Made by a program: the position numbers and the translations under genes. The notes under the pieces were generated by a model, which was not told the DNA's origin, did not search any database, and saw only the letters and a program-made list of their open reading frames with translations. This document shows positions 51,044-59,684 of a stretch of 60,931 nt of DNA, piece by piece; position 1 is the first letter of the stretch, and every line of letters begins with the position of its first letter. Source of the DNA: Ammoniphilus resinae (GTDB taxonomy: Bacteria; Bacillota; Bacilli; Aneurinibacillales; RAOX-1); assembly GCF_017873965.1 (NCBI RefSeq), contig NZ_JAGGKT010000023.1:1-60931 (forward strand), read 5' to 3'.

Positions 51044-51898
51044 ATGCTAAAACTTCCATTCCGTTATGTATTATCCGCCGGATACGCCAAAATGGTCATC
51101 GAAAACATTGTTTTGGCCGCGGAGGCGTTAACAACGGCTGGTTTTTACAACTTGCTCGTGCTTCTCGACCCGGCAATGAGGCAACATTATCATTGGCACG
51201 ACCTGTCTTCGGGCAAGGCCAATCCCGAACAGGTAGCAATGTTCGTGCATAAAGAAGTTTTTCCAGATGAAGATACAGCGCGCATAGTCAAAGAGGTTTG
51301 CATTGATTTTAAACTAGGTGAAATTAAAGTCACCATGTGGAACAAAATGAATGCCGGCTACGTCTTCCGAAGAATTTATCTGCCGATGGAGTGGAAGGAT
51401 TTATTTTCTGAGGCAGAACTAAAAGCGATCATTGGTCATGAACTTGGACATCTTAAACTGGGGTCTGATGCGATGGTTCCGATGCGACTCGTCAATCGCG
51501 TGGGGGATGAACTTTTATTTTCCATGATGCCCGTACACACAACCGGATATTTCATGATTTTAATGTCAGTGGTAAGCGGAAATCTGTCTTATCTTAATGC
51601 TATTTGTCTCACATTTTTATACCGTCTGATGCAATTGTTCATTGAAAACCACTTTTCCCGCAAAGATGAATATTTGGCGGACCAATATGGGGCAAAAGCA
51701 TCCGGAGCAAAAGCGATGAGGGAGGCTTTAATGAAAATCGACCACAAGGCGCGAACAGAATTGTGGGATGGCTTATTGCTTCTAACACCAGTCAAGCAAG
51801 CCTACTATCGCTGGTTATTAAAAAAGGAAGAAGGAATGTTCCGTGAAGCCTTGCTGGACCATCCTTTTCTTCCTAAACGTTTACAGGCATTAACCTAG
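51044..51898 (+). CDS. M48-family zinc metalloprotease
   Basis: A 284-residue M48 peptidase-like protein. The zinc motif HELGH lies at about residues 132-136 and the third ligand Glu is in RKDEYLADQYGA. Hydrophobic segments at about 22-48 and 175-210 suggest membrane association, as in HtpX/Ste24-type enzymes. These remove misfolded membrane proteins. ATG 51044 follows GAGGAGG; GTG 51035 is inside the ribosome site. Confidence 0.88.
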   Translation: MLKLPFRYVLSAGYAKMVIENIVLAAEALTTAGFYNLLVLLDPAMRQHYHWHDLSSGKANPEQVAMFVHKEVFPDEDTARIVKEVCIDFKLGEIKVTMWNKMNAGYVFRRIYLPMEWKDLFSEAELKAIIGHELGHLKLGSDAMVPMRLVNRVGDELLFSMMPVHTTGYFMILMSVVSGNLSYLNAICLTFLYRLMQLFIENHFSRKDEYLADQYGAKASGAKAMREALMKIDHKARTELWDGLLLLTPVKQAYYRWLLKKEEGMFREALLDHPFLPKRLQALT

Positions 51899-51913
51899 GA
51901 TGAAGCCGGCATA

Positions 51914-53806
51914 TCAGCCTTCCGCAATTTCGGATAATTCCGCCCAGCGCTCAACCGTCTGCTCTAGTTCTTTTGTGAGCGCCTCGTGTTCCTCGGTCAA
52001 TTGTTGAATCCTTTGATAATCACTGCCAGCCTCCTCAATGGTTTGCAATAGTTCTGCACACCGTTGCTCAAGGGAGGCTATTTTCTCCTCAATTTGTTCG
52101 TATTCCTTCTGTTCCTTAAAGCTTAATTTTTTCGGCTTAGTAGGCTTGACTTCTGCAGCAGAAGCAGCCCTTTCCTCACGTTTTTCTTCTTTATGTCTGG
52201 AAATATCAGCTTTCTGTTTTTCCAAATACTCCGAGTATGTGCCATTAAAATGGATGAGATGGCCATCACCGGCAAAGTAAAAAAGATGATCAACAGTTTG
52301 ATCCAAAAAATAACGGTCGTGGGAAACGACCACTACTGCCCCCTGGAATTGCTCCAAGTATTCCTCCAAGATAGATAAGGTTTGGATATCCAAATCATTG
52401 GTCGGCTCATCGAGAAGCAAAACATTCGGGGCCTCCATTAATTTTCGCAGTAAATATAGCCTTCGCTTTTCTCCCCCTGATAAGCGGGAAATTGCCGTCC
52501 ATTGAATGCTCGGTGGAAACATAAAGCGCTCAAGCATCTGGGAAGCCGATAAAACCGAACCATCTGCACCGTAGATGACTTCTGCCCCTTCTTTGATATA
52601 ATCAATCACTTTCATCTCAAGATCTAATTCCGTGCTTTCCTGGTCATAGTAAGAGATTCGAACCGTTTCCCCTCGTTCGATTTGCCCTTCATCTGGCTGG
52701 GTCAGACCTGCCAGCATATTGAGTAGGGTTGATTTGCCGCAGCCATTCTCGCCAATTACTCCAACCCGGTCATGTGGAAGAACAAGGTAGCTAAAATCCC
52801 GAATCAACACTCGCCCTTTATTGCTTTTGGTAACACCCTCAAGTTGCAAAACCTTCTTCCCCAATCGAGTTCCTCCAAGGGGTGCGAAATCCAGCTTTTC
52901 ATTGGAAACTTGCAGTCCGCTGTTCTGCATCTTTTCAATCCGTTCTATTCTAGCCTTTTGTTTCGTTGTCCGGGCTTTTGCCCCTCGACGCAGCCAGGCC
53001 ATCTCGCGACGCAAAATATTTTTCCTTTTATCTTCTGCCGCAAGCATTTGCTCGATGCGTGCTGCCTTCTGATCTAGAAACTGGCTATAATTCCCCTGAT
53101 AGACATGAAGCTCTGCCTGATCCAGTTCAATAATTTGACCCACCACCCGATCAAGAAAATAGCGGTCATGGGTAATTAACAGCAAAGCTCCTTTATACTT
53201 TTTCAGATATTCTTCCAACCACTCTACGGTGGCATGATCAATATGGTTTGTCGGCTCATCCAAAATTAAGAGCTCTGCTGGATGAATTAAGGTTCGCGCC
53301 ATGGCTACACGCTTTTTTTGTCCCCCTGACAACTCTGTAACGAGCCGATCAAACTGCGTGATCCCCAGTTTGGTTAAAATCGTTTTAGCCTGCGTCTCGA
53401 GCTCCCACGCTTCTTCTGCATCCATTTGCGGCATGATTTGGTTCAGCCTTTTTTGAGTGTTTTCATCCTGTGGATTTTTCTCGAGGTCAAGCAAGATCCT
53501 CTCGTATTGGTGGATCAACTTCATGACCTTGGCTTCTCCGGCAAAGACATAATCCAAGACAGATTGCTCCTGTTCAAATGCAGGATCTTGTGGCAAATAT
53601 TGTATTTTCACATGATTTCCGACTGCAATCCGTCCCTGATCAGGCGAGATAATCCCTGCTACCACTTTGAGAAAAGTAGATTTTCCCGTCCCATTAACAC
53701 CAATCAGTCCGATCTTCTCCCCTTCCTGGATTCCAAACGTAATATCCTGAAACAGAGGTTTGATACCATATGATTTTGACACTGATTCCATGGATAAGAT
53801 ATTCAT
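51914..53806 (-). CDS. uup: ABC-F family ATPase, Uup type
   Basis: A 630-residue soluble ATPase with two ABC domains. Walker A GVNGTGKS and GENGCGKS, signature LSGGQKKR and LSGGEKRR, Walker B LLILDEPTNHIDH and LLLDEPTNDLD. An arm or linker helix joins them, and a C-terminal coiled coil (KLSFKEQKEYEQIEEKIASLEQRC) is typical of Uup. There are no membrane domains, so it acts on ribosomes or DNA rather than in transport. The next gene upstream ends 2 nt away. Confidence 0.94.
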   Translation of the reverse strand: MNILSMESVSKSYGIKPLFQDITFGIQEGEKIGLIGVNGTGKSTFLKVVAGIISPDQGRIAVGNHVKIQYLPQDPAFEQEQSVLDYVFAGEAKVMKLIHQYERILLDLEKNPQDENTQKRLNQIMPQMDAEEAWELETQAKTILTKLGITQFDRLVTELSGGQKKRVAMARTLIHPAELLILDEPTNHIDHATVEWLEEYLKKYKGALLLITHDRYFLDRVVGQIIELDQAELHVYQGNYSQFLDQKAARIEQMLAAEDKRKNILRREMAWLRRGAKARTTKQKARIERIEKMQNSGLQVSNEKLDFAPLGGTRLGKKVLQLEGVTKSNKGRVLIRDFSYLVLPHDRVGVIGENGCGKSTLLNMLAGLTQPDEGQIERGETVRISYYDQESTELDLEMKVIDYIKEGAEVIYGADGSVLSASQMLERFMFPPSIQWTAISRLSGGEKRRLYLLRKLMEAPNVLLLDEPTNDLDIQTLSILEEYLEQFQGAVVVVSHDRYFLDQTVDHLFYFAGDGHLIHFNGTYSEYLEKQKADISRHKEEKREERAASAAEVKPTKPKKLSFKEQKEYEQIEEKIASLEQRCAELLQTIEEAGSDYQRIQQLTEEHEALTKELEQTVERWAELSEIAEG

Positions 53807-53808
53807 AA

Positions 53809-54387
53809 TTACCGTTCCTTTATCTTAAAATGATGATGGATTTGCTTACGAATGTCATGCCAGTCCTGAACGCGAACAATCCCTTCCGGTAACTTGGCCT
53901 GGTTGTACGGTGTATCAAGCAGATAGACTGGGACTTGTAGTTTATCCCAAATCTCCAGAGCATTCTCTAGACGATCCTCAACCATAAGCCCAACTTGATA
54001 TTCTTGCAATGCCTGAAGCTTGTCGTGTGATCCCGTGCATACAAGTTGACGTTTGGGAAAGCCATTCGTGGTTAGCCAATCCTTTGTAAGCTCCATATAA
54101 TCCTTATACCTGGCTGTAATATAAACAATATTGAATTGGCGATCGAACCATTGCAAATGCTCTTTTGCACAAACTCTTGGAATCGAGGTTTTATAGATCG
54201 GTACACTATGTTCATCAAAAACAGCAACAAAATCCTCGTAATCCATCCCAAAGATTTCATGAAGATCATATTGTGTTAATTGTTCGGGAGTGACTTTTGT
54301 CCCTAGAAGATTATTCAGGTATGGTAAAAAAGAGTGATATTCAGTTAAGGTTCCGTCGATATCAATCCCTATATTGATTTTGTTCAT
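53809..54387 (-). CDS. 5'(3')-deoxyribonucleotidase-like HAD protein (NT5C family)
   Basis: A 192-residue HAD-superfamily phosphatase. NIGIDIDGTLTE supplies the nucleophile and general-acid aspartates, VYITAR the Ser/Thr motif, KDYME the nearby basic residue region, and GLMVEDRLENA the metal acidic pair. It matches the YqfW/NT5C group, which act on nucleotides. ATG 54387 (AGGGA) begins two nt downstream in register with the family; 54405 is an upstream in-frame start. Probably co-transcribed with uup. Confidence 0.87.
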   Translation of the reverse strand: MNKINIGIDIDGTLTEYHSFLPYLNNLLGTKVTPEQLTQYDLHEIFGMDYEDFVAVFDEHSVPIYKTSIPRVCAKEHLQWFDRQFNIVYITARYKDYMELTKDWLTTNGFPKRQLVCTGSHDKLQALQEYQVGLMVEDRLENALEIWDKLQVPVYLLDTPYNQAKLPEGIVRVQDWHDIRKQIHHHFKIKER

Positions 54388-54500
54388 AGTTAACAAATCC
54401 CTCACTGCATTTTTCTTAATACTTTCTGGCCTTCATCTTACCATAGGAACGTGTTTTATGTCATTTTTCGATAGGGAGGAACCGTGAATTGTGCCTGCAG

Positions 54501-54527
54501 AAAAAAAAACGCCCTAGGGGCGTTTTT
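54501..54527 (-). terminator. Terminator of the small hypothetical gene
   Basis: A stem AACGCCC/GGGCGTT with a three-nt loop and nine T residues on the minus strand; it overlaps the stop codon of the gene ending at 54526. Confidence 0.92.
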
Positions 54528-54726
54528 ACGGCTCATACTTATGCTTTTTCTCGCCAGGAACGTATTTTCGAATGATTTTTGTTTCTTCTGCCACTTGGTT
54601 AAAACTGCTGGGCGAAATGACGACCCATTTCGGGGGGAGGCGTTTTACTGCTTCCTGTTGTTTATCCTGTTCTGGCAGTTGCGTTTCCATTAGGCTGCGT
54701 TCCAATTCTTTTTCAATATCGTCCAT
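54526..54726 (-). CDS. Small hypothetical protein
   Basis: A 66-residue, charged cytoplasmic protein (helical N-terminus DIEKELERSLMETQLPEQDKQQEA, then PKWVVISPSSFNQVAEETKIIRKYVPG). AAGGAA is 9 nt before the ATG. No family recognised. A strong terminator overlaps its stop codon. Confidence 0.72.
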   Translation of the reverse strand: MDDIEKELERSLMETQLPEQDKQQEAVKRLPPKWVVISPSSFNQVAEETKIIRKYVPGEKKHKYEP

Positions 54727-54752
54727 AGCTTAACTTCCTTTCAGCGGATTTC

Positions 54753-55430
54753 CTACCTATTAGGATTCCGCATATACCCTTGATCCATCCAAGCGATGAC
54801 CTCTTTAAGCGAATCGATCATTGCCACATAGGAAACGCCGCGCCTTGCCAATTCACCTTGATCCGCCCGATAAGCCAAAAATCGAATCCCGGCAAGTTTT
54901 GCCGCCATTCCGTCAATCCATGAATCGCCAATGAAGAGCCACTTTTCTTTCGGTACCCTGGGATATTGCCGCAAAATAAAATGGATGCCGGATGGCGAAG
55001 GTTTTAGCTTTTCCATCTGTTCACGCCCAACAACATGAGAAAAGAAGTCAAACGCTTTTGTATTCCGCAAAGCTTTTTCTGCCGCTTGATACGCATTGTT
55101 CGTTAACACAACAGTCAGTATCTCTCGCTTCTGAAGTTCAGCCAGCATATCCCTAGCATAAGGTTCTAGCTCAGCCCCCTCCATCCCCTCTGCTTCAATT
55201 TCACCAATTAAGCGCCATAGCTCTCCTTCAATCATGGAGAACTGCGAATGTTTCCGTCCAGTTTCAATGATTTGCGAAGCAGTTTGCTCACTCCATGGAA
55301 AATCATCTGCAATCATTTCATGTGAACAAAGAAATTCAAACACTGTACGCTTCATCCTTGGAAAATTGATATTTGAGCGAAGTAGTGTATTATCCATGTC
55401 AAAAATGACCGCTTGTTTAATCTCCGGCAT
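54753..55430 (-). CDS. HAD-superfamily hydrolase
   Basis: A 225-residue HAD phosphatase with a C1 cap. IFDMDNTLL is motif I, VVLTNNA motif II, EKLKPSPSG the Lys of motif III, and FIGDSWIDGMAAKLAG motif IV. Phosphoglycolate-phosphatase-like members of this subfamily dephosphorylate small metabolites. It is followed by the small gene at 54726 and preceded by the Lin0512 gene 5 nt away. Confidence 0.9.
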   Translation of the reverse strand: MPEIKQAVIFDMDNTLLRSNINFPRMKRTVFEFLCSHEMIADDFPWSEQTASQIIETGRKHSQFSMIEGELWRLIGEIEAEGMEGAELEPYARDMLAELQKREILTVVLTNNAYQAAEKALRNTKAFDFFSHVVGREQMEKLKPSPSGIHFILRQYPRVPKEKWLFIGDSWIDGMAAKLAGIRFLAYRADQGELARRGVSYVAMIDSLKEVIAWMDQGYMRNPNR

Positions 55431-55435
55431 TTTTT

Positions 55436-55795
55436 CTAGTAGCCTACTTCCACCGATGCAATGACAACATAGGCCAAATCATTCTTATCTTCCTTATCTT
55501 CCAATACGATCCCACTCGACGTGAGCATTCCACCTGACACCACTTCAAATGAGACCTGACCATACGGAAGTTCAGCTCTCACCTGTTCCAGGTCCAATTT
55601 CTCCTGATCACAAGGTACGGCGAGCTTTACGTTTACTTTCATATTTTCAAGGCTATTCCCCGGTAAAACTGAACGAATCCCCGGCATTGAATTATGATGA
55701 ATCGCATTTTGCACGGCGCGAACGGCAGCCTTTGTCACGTTCTGACCATGCAAGTCCACACCCATCCCGATTTCAATAAACATTAACTTTTCCAT
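55436..55795 (-). CDS. Lin0512 family protein
   Basis: A 119-residue conserved protein of the Lin0512 family (named for a Listeria protein; function unknown). FIEIGMGVDLHGQNVTKAA and RAVQNAIHHNSMPG are its signature segments. GGGGGAG precedes the ATG. It stands between the candidate selenoprotein gene and the HAD gene, all on the minus strand with short gaps. Confidence 0.88.
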   Translation of the reverse strand: MEKLMFIEIGMGVDLHGQNVTKAAVRAVQNAIHHNSMPGIRSVLPGNSLENMKVNVKLAVPCDQEKLDLEQVRAELPYGQVSFEVVSGGMLTSSGIVLEDKEDKNDLAYVVIASVEVGY

Positions 55796-55816
55796 TGAAA
55801 CTCCCCCTAATCCAAT

Positions 55817-56062
55817 TTAAAGGCTTATCAGCTTGCGAATAAGATCCGGAATCTCCTTTTTCTCCGGAAAACGATTCAATTCTTGTTTTGAATAAATGAG
55901 TTGATCATCTACATAGACTTCAAAAATCCCGCGGCTTTTAGGAAGTAAGCGTATTTCTGTTATATCAAAACGGAAATTTGTGTCATCCATTAGTTCATCC
56001 ACCAACCTGATGGCTGAAGGTAAAAAGTTTCACATATTACAATATTCGATTTTTACTTTCAT
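55817..56062 (-). CDS. SelT/SelW/SelH (Rdx) family protein, candidate selenoprotein with in-frame UGA
   Basis: Reading from ATG 56062 (GGAAGG just upstream) gives MKVKIEYCNM, then TGA at 56032-56030, then NFLPSAIRLVDELMDDT and on to the stop at 55817: 81 residues if the TGA is decoded. The family is thioredoxin-like with a CxxC or CxxU redox motif near the N-terminus; here the TGA falls exactly at the second redox position (C8-N-M-U11). The C-terminal half (GIFEVYVDDQLIYSKQELNRFP) is the Rdx signature. A hairpin at 55994-56018 suits a bacterial SECIS element. The alternatives are a pseudogene with a Cys-to-stop change, or a truncated protein starting at TTG 56005, which would lack the redox site. 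Confidence 0.8.
55994..56018 (-). promoter_or_regulatory. Candidate bacterial SECIS hairpin
   Basis: Beginning 12 nt after the UGA, UUCA-GCCA pairs with UGGU-(GGA)-UGAA around the loop UCAGGU: eight base pairs with one 3-nt bulge and two G residues in the loop. Position (within about 12-36 nt of UGA) matches known bacterial SECIS elements; the G residues are later in the loop than in the E. coli type. Confidence 0.5.
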
Positions 56063-56136
56063 CCTTCCGGCCCCCTTAAATAACATGTCTTCCTGTTAAT
56101 TATATACAAATATCCAAACAGCGCCAAATCGTTGAA

Positions 56137-57030
56137 CTATTGCTCCCCCTGGAGAATAATGTTTTTCATAATCGAAATAAAGGAGTTGGCTGCTTTAGAC
56201 AAATACCTTCCTTTTTTATGGCCAATTACTAGTTTTCGAGTCGGTTTTAAATCTGAGATCGGCAAATAAATAGGATGGTTTGACGGATATCCTCTCGTCA
56301 CCATCTTGGGCACAAAAGCGACGCCCATGCCTGCGGCAACCAGCGACTGAACGGTTTCAATATTCGTACTTTCAAAAATCACATTTGGCTCAAAACCGGC
56401 ATCATGACAAAGCTGCTCCGAGATCTTTCGGAATCCTTGTCCTTTTTTTAGAAAAATAAAAGACTCCTCCAGGCATTCCGCAAGCCGCACATCTTGCTGT
56501 TTCGCCAATGGATGGTTGGGTGGAACAGCAAGTAGGATATCCTCTTCAAGCAATGGAATAATCTCCAGCCCTTGTTCGGAGATCGGCATGGAAAGCAGGC
56601 TAAGATCAGTTTGTCCTCGTGCAGTTAACATCTCTAAATTAGTCGTCGTTTCCTCGATTAATACCAATTCAATCCCGGGAAATTCCCGTTGAAAAATGGG
56701 CAGCGCAGAGGGGAGCACATGTGCACCAGTAATCGGCAAACTTCCAATAACCAATTGCCCCTTTCTCATGCCCGCCACATCAAGCATTTCCTTTTTCAAC
56801 ATTTCCACCTGATCGAGGATTTTCGATGCTTGATCGATGAATCTCTTCCCTGCAAAAGTGAGCACAATATCTCCCGGCCGTCTTTCGAATAATTGCACTC
56901 CCAGTTCCTTTTCCAGCTTCATGATTTGTTGGCTTAAGGATGGTTGGGCAAGATGAAGCTTATCTGCAGCACGGGAAAAGTTCCTTTCTTCCGAAACTTT
57001 AAGAACGTATTGCAACTGTCTAATTTCCAA
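56137..57030 (-). CDS. LysR-family transcriptional regulator
   Basis: A 297-residue LysR protein with winged helix (residues 1-60; NFSRAADKLHLAQPSLSQQIMKLE) and a two-lobed effector domain. I chose a TTG at 57030 (AGGTGG, 8 nt) over GTG 57042. It is divergent from leuCD with a palindrome between them, so it probably regulates leuCD, perhaps sensing a pathway intermediate such as isopropylmalate; that is inference. Sequence resembles CysB/CynR-type regulators more than a known leu regulator. Confidence 0.9.
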   Translation of the reverse strand: MEIRQLQYVLKVSEERNFSRAADKLHLAQPSLSQQIMKLEKELGVQLFERRPGDIVLTFAGKRFIDQASKILDQVEMLKKEMLDVAGMRKGQLVIGSLPITGAHVLPSALPIFQREFPGIELVLIEETTTNLEMLTARGQTDLSLLSMPISEQGLEIIPLLEEDILLAVPPNHPLAKQQDVRLAECLEESFIFLKKGQGFRKISEQLCHDAGFEPNVIFESTNIETVQSLVAAGMGVAFVPKMVTRGYPSNHPIYLPISDLKPTRKLVIGHKKGRYLSKAANSFISIMKNIILQGEQ

Positions 57031-57047
57031 TGGATTCGCCACCTTAT

Positions 57048-57064
57048 TATAGGAGAAACCTATA
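57048..57064. promoter_or_regulatory. LysR-type operator between the regulator and leuC
   Basis: TATAGG-AGAAA-CCTATA is a perfect 17-bp interrupted palindrome containing a T-N11-A motif, in the divergent region. A natural binding site for the LysR protein. Confidence 0.6.
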
Positions 57065-57148
57065 GTATATATAGATATTATATCTTAGACCTTATAGAAT
57101 AAAAATGTGAAAATAAACGTATTAACAAAATGCGAAAGGGGCATGAAG

Positions 57149-58561
57149 ATGAAGCCAAGAACCATGTTTGAAAAAATCTGGGATAATCATGTGATCACGC
57201 AAGAAGAAGGGAAACCAAGCCTTCTTTTTATCGACTTGCATCTAGTCCACGAAGTAACATCTCCCCAAGCTTTTGAAGGACTACGCCTAGCTGGACGGAA
57301 GGTTCGCAGAACGGATTTAACCTTTGCTACCATGGACCACAACATTCCTACTACATCTAATGACCGTTTTACGATTACAGATCCAATTGCCAAGCAACAA
57401 GTTGAAACACTTGTAGAAAATTGTAAGGAATTTGGCGTGACACTCGCTGATTTGAACAGTCCGGATCAAGGGATTGTACACATCATTGGCCCTGAGTTAG
57501 GGTTGACATTACCAGGTAAAACTGTGGTATGTGGCGACAGCCATACATCGACACACGGAGCATTTGGTGCCCTTGCGTTCGGAATTGGGACAAGTGAAGT
57601 TGAGCATGTATTAGCAACCCAATGTCTACAGCAATCTAAACCAAAAACGATGGAAGTAAAAGTTGTTGGAGATCTTTCTATCGGAATTACAGCAAAAGAC
57701 TTGATCCTTGCTGTGATTGCCAAATTCGGTACAGACTTTGCAACCGGACATGTTATCGAATATACAGGGGACGCCATTCGCAAGCTTACCATGGAAGAAC
57801 GGATGACCGTATGTAATATGTCTATTGAAGCAGGTGCCCGTGCTGGATTAATTGCTCCTGATGAAACAACCTTCCACTACCTTGAAGGAAGACGATATGC
57901 GCCAAAAGGGGAACAGTGGGTCCAGGCTGTTGAGGCATGGAAACAATTAGTGACAGATCCTGGTGCTGAATATGACCAAACAGTGGAAATCCATGCGAGC
58001 GAAATTGCTCCACAAGTAACTTGGGGAACAAGCCCAGGGATGGGAACGGATATCACCAAAGCAGTTCCAGCGCCTGAAGATTTACCAACTTTAAACCAGC
58101 AAAAAGCGGCTGCCAATGCTATAAAGTATATGGATTTACAACCTGGTACACCAATGAGCGAGATTGCCATTGACCGTGTCTTTATCGGTTCTTGTACCAA
58201 CGGGCGGATTGAAGATCTTCGTGCTGCTGCAACGGTTGCCAAAGGTTATACGGTAGCCTCTACTGTGAACGCGATGATTGTACCTGGTTCACAAGCCGTA
58301 AAGACCCAAGCGGAAGAAGAAGGACTAGACAAGATTTTCATTGAAGCTGGATTTGAATGGAGAGAACCAGGCTGCAGTATGTGCCTAGGGATGAATCCAG
58401 ATATTATTGCCTCTGGTGAGCGCTGTGCTTCCACCTCTAACCGCAACTTTGAAGGACGTCAAGGCCGTGGCGGACGCACCCATTTGGTAAGCCCAGCAAT
58501 GGCTGCTGCTGCTGCCATTAAAGGACACTTCACAGATATTCGGGATTGGAAATTTAACTAA
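57149..58561 (+). CDS. leuC: 3-isopropylmalate dehydratase large subunit
   Basis: A 470-residue aconitase-family subunit that with LeuD isomerises 2- to 3-isopropylmalate in leucine synthesis. [24 protein letters not shown], the cluster cysteine in GSCTNGR and the two in [11 protein letters not shown] are all present. ATG 57149 follows AAAGGGG with 7 nt; two upstream in-frame starts are too close to it or lack one. leuD follows after 18 nt. No T-box leader is seen in the 100-nt gap upstream. Confidence 0.97.
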   Translation: MKPRTMFEKIWDNHVITQEEGKPSLLFIDLHLVHEVTSPQAFEGLRLAGRKVRRTDLTFATMDHNIPTTSNDRFTITDPIAKQQVETLVENCKEFGVTLADLNSPDQGIVHIIGPELGLTLPGKTVVCGDSHTSTHGAFGALAFGIGTSEVEHVLATQCLQQSKPKTMEVKVVGDLSIGITAKDLILAVIAKFGTDFATGHVIEYTGDAIRKLTMEERMTVCNMSIEAGARAGLIAPDETTFHYLEGRRYAPKGEQWVQAVEAWKQLVTDPGAEYDQTVEIHASEIAPQVTWGTSPGMGTDITKAVPAPEDLPTLNQQKAAANAIKYMDLQPGTPMSEIAIDRVFIGSCTNGRIEDLRAAATVAKGYTVASTVNAMIVPGSQAVKTQAEEEGLDKIFIEAGFEWREPGCSMCLGMNPDIIASGERCASTSNRNFEGRQGRGGRTHLVSPAMAAAAAIKGHFTDIRDWKFN

Positions 58562-58579
58562 TAGAAAGGTGGATAAACA

Positions 58580-59185
58580 ATGGAACCCTTTAAGAAGCTT
58601 ACTAGTACTGTTGCACCGATCGACCGCGTCAATGTAGATACCGATGCGATTATTCCTAAGCAATTTTTAAAGCGGATTGAACGATCCGGTTTTGGCCAAT
58701 TCTTGTTTTACGAATGGCGTTTCGACGAAAACGAGCAGCCAAAACCTGAATTCGCATTAAACCAACCTCGCTATCAAGGGGCTAACATTTTACTTGCCCG
58801 CGCAAACTTTGGTTGCGGTTCCTCTCGCGAACACGCACCATGGGCACTTAAAGACTTTGGTTTTGGGGTCATCATCGCCCCTTCCTTTGCTGATATCTTT
58901 TATAATAATTCCTTTAAAAATGGTGTTTTGTTGATTAAGCTTTCTGAAGAGCAGGTAGATGATCTGTTCAAGCGCGTCCAAGCCAAAGAAGGTTACGCCC
59001 TTACCGTTGACTTGGAAGAGCAAACCATTACGGACACTGAAGGCCTGAGCATTTCCTTTGAGGTTGATCCTTATCGTCGCGAATGTTTGTTAAAGGGGCT
59101 TGATGATATCGGAATTACCCTTGCTTACGATGAAAAAATAACAGAATACGAACAAAAAGTTCCTGCATTCTATTCTGTACAATAA
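58580..59185 (+). CDS. leuD: 3-isopropylmalate dehydratase small subunit
   Basis: A 201-residue LeuD subunit. [22 protein letters not shown] at the start and the [18 protein letters not shown] active-site segment are diagnostic. It forms the swivelling domain of isopropylmalate isomerase with LeuC. AGAAAGGTGG precedes the ATG. leuA and leuB are not in the window, so leuCD is split from the rest of the leucine genes or ends a fragment of them. Confidence 0.97.
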   Translation: MEPFKKLTSTVAPIDRVNVDTDAIIPKQFLKRIERSGFGQFLFYEWRFDENEQPKPEFALNQPRYQGANILLARANFGCGSSREHAPWALKDFGFGVIIAPSFADIFYNNSFKNGVLLIKLSEEQVDDLFKRVQAKEGYALTVDLEEQTITDTEGLSISFEVDPYRRECLLKGLDDIGITLAYDEKITEYEQKVPAFYSVQ

Positions 59186-59230
59186 GCAAAGGTTAGATCA
59201 AAGAAGTTTATACTTCCCTATGCGGAAAAT

Positions 59231-59291
59231 AAAAAGAGGCTACCCCGTAATTATATGGAGAATCTTTCTCCTTGGGGACGCCTCTTTTTTT
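59231..59291 (+). terminator. Terminator downstream of leuD
   Basis: AAAAAGAGGC (59231-59240) pairs with GCCTCTTTTT (59279 on), with an inner CCCC/GGGG pairing and a 26-nt centre. It also ends at the stop codon of the converging gene at 59291, so may serve both. Confidence 0.75.
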
Positions 59292-59518
59292 CATCTTCTA
59301 CGATACGATTTCTGATCAATGACCTTATGACCCTTTGTAAGAATGCACGGTACACCGTGCCCTACTGCACCTGGCTGCGACATTTTCTCCATATAGGCGA
59401 TTCCCCTGCTGCATTGTTGTCTACAGGCATGACACGTATCTGACGTGACAATCTTCATATAGTGCTCCATTGGATCCATTTGGCTTGCGACTACTCTTTT
59501 TTTATTCTTTGGTGCCAT
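59291..59518 (-). CDS. Small cysteine-rich hypothetical protein
   Basis: A 75-residue basic protein with a Cys cluster TCHACRQQC, a distal VPC, and several His, suggesting zinc or iron-sulfur binding. The N-terminus is lysine-rich (APKNKKRV) and the C-terminus basic (KSYRRR), so nucleic-acid association is possible. AAGGCGG lies about 9 nt before ATG 59518. No family named. Confidence 0.7.
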   Translation of the reverse strand: MAPKNKKRVVASQMDPMEHYMKIVTSDTCHACRQQCSRGIAYMEKMSQPGAVGHGVPCILTKGHKVIDQKSYRRR

Positions 59519-59684
59519 ACTCACACCGCCTTCCCTAGGTCTACTCCACGATATGACGGGAAAAATAACCTTGTGTTAGGCGCTTATCCGAATAGGCCTT
59601 CATGAAAAGAAACACATCTTGCCCTGTACGAAAACTACTTTTTTTGTTTAAGATAAGGAATAAGAGAGAAAGGAGCGGAATCAA

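Noticed and set aside
55817-56005. 62-residue protein starting at TTG 56005
   Set aside because: It lacks the N-terminal strand and redox motif of its family and has no ribosome site; the homology and a good site continue upstream through a UGA to ATG 56062.
57043-57148. T-box or leucine attenuator leader before leuC
   Set aside because: The gap is only about 100 nt, with no T-box sequence and no Leu-rich leader peptide; a LysR palindrome is present instead.
57187-58446. Several long open frames on the minus strand inside leuC
   Set aside because: They overlap an unambiguous leuC and have no ribosome sites or recognisable protein features.
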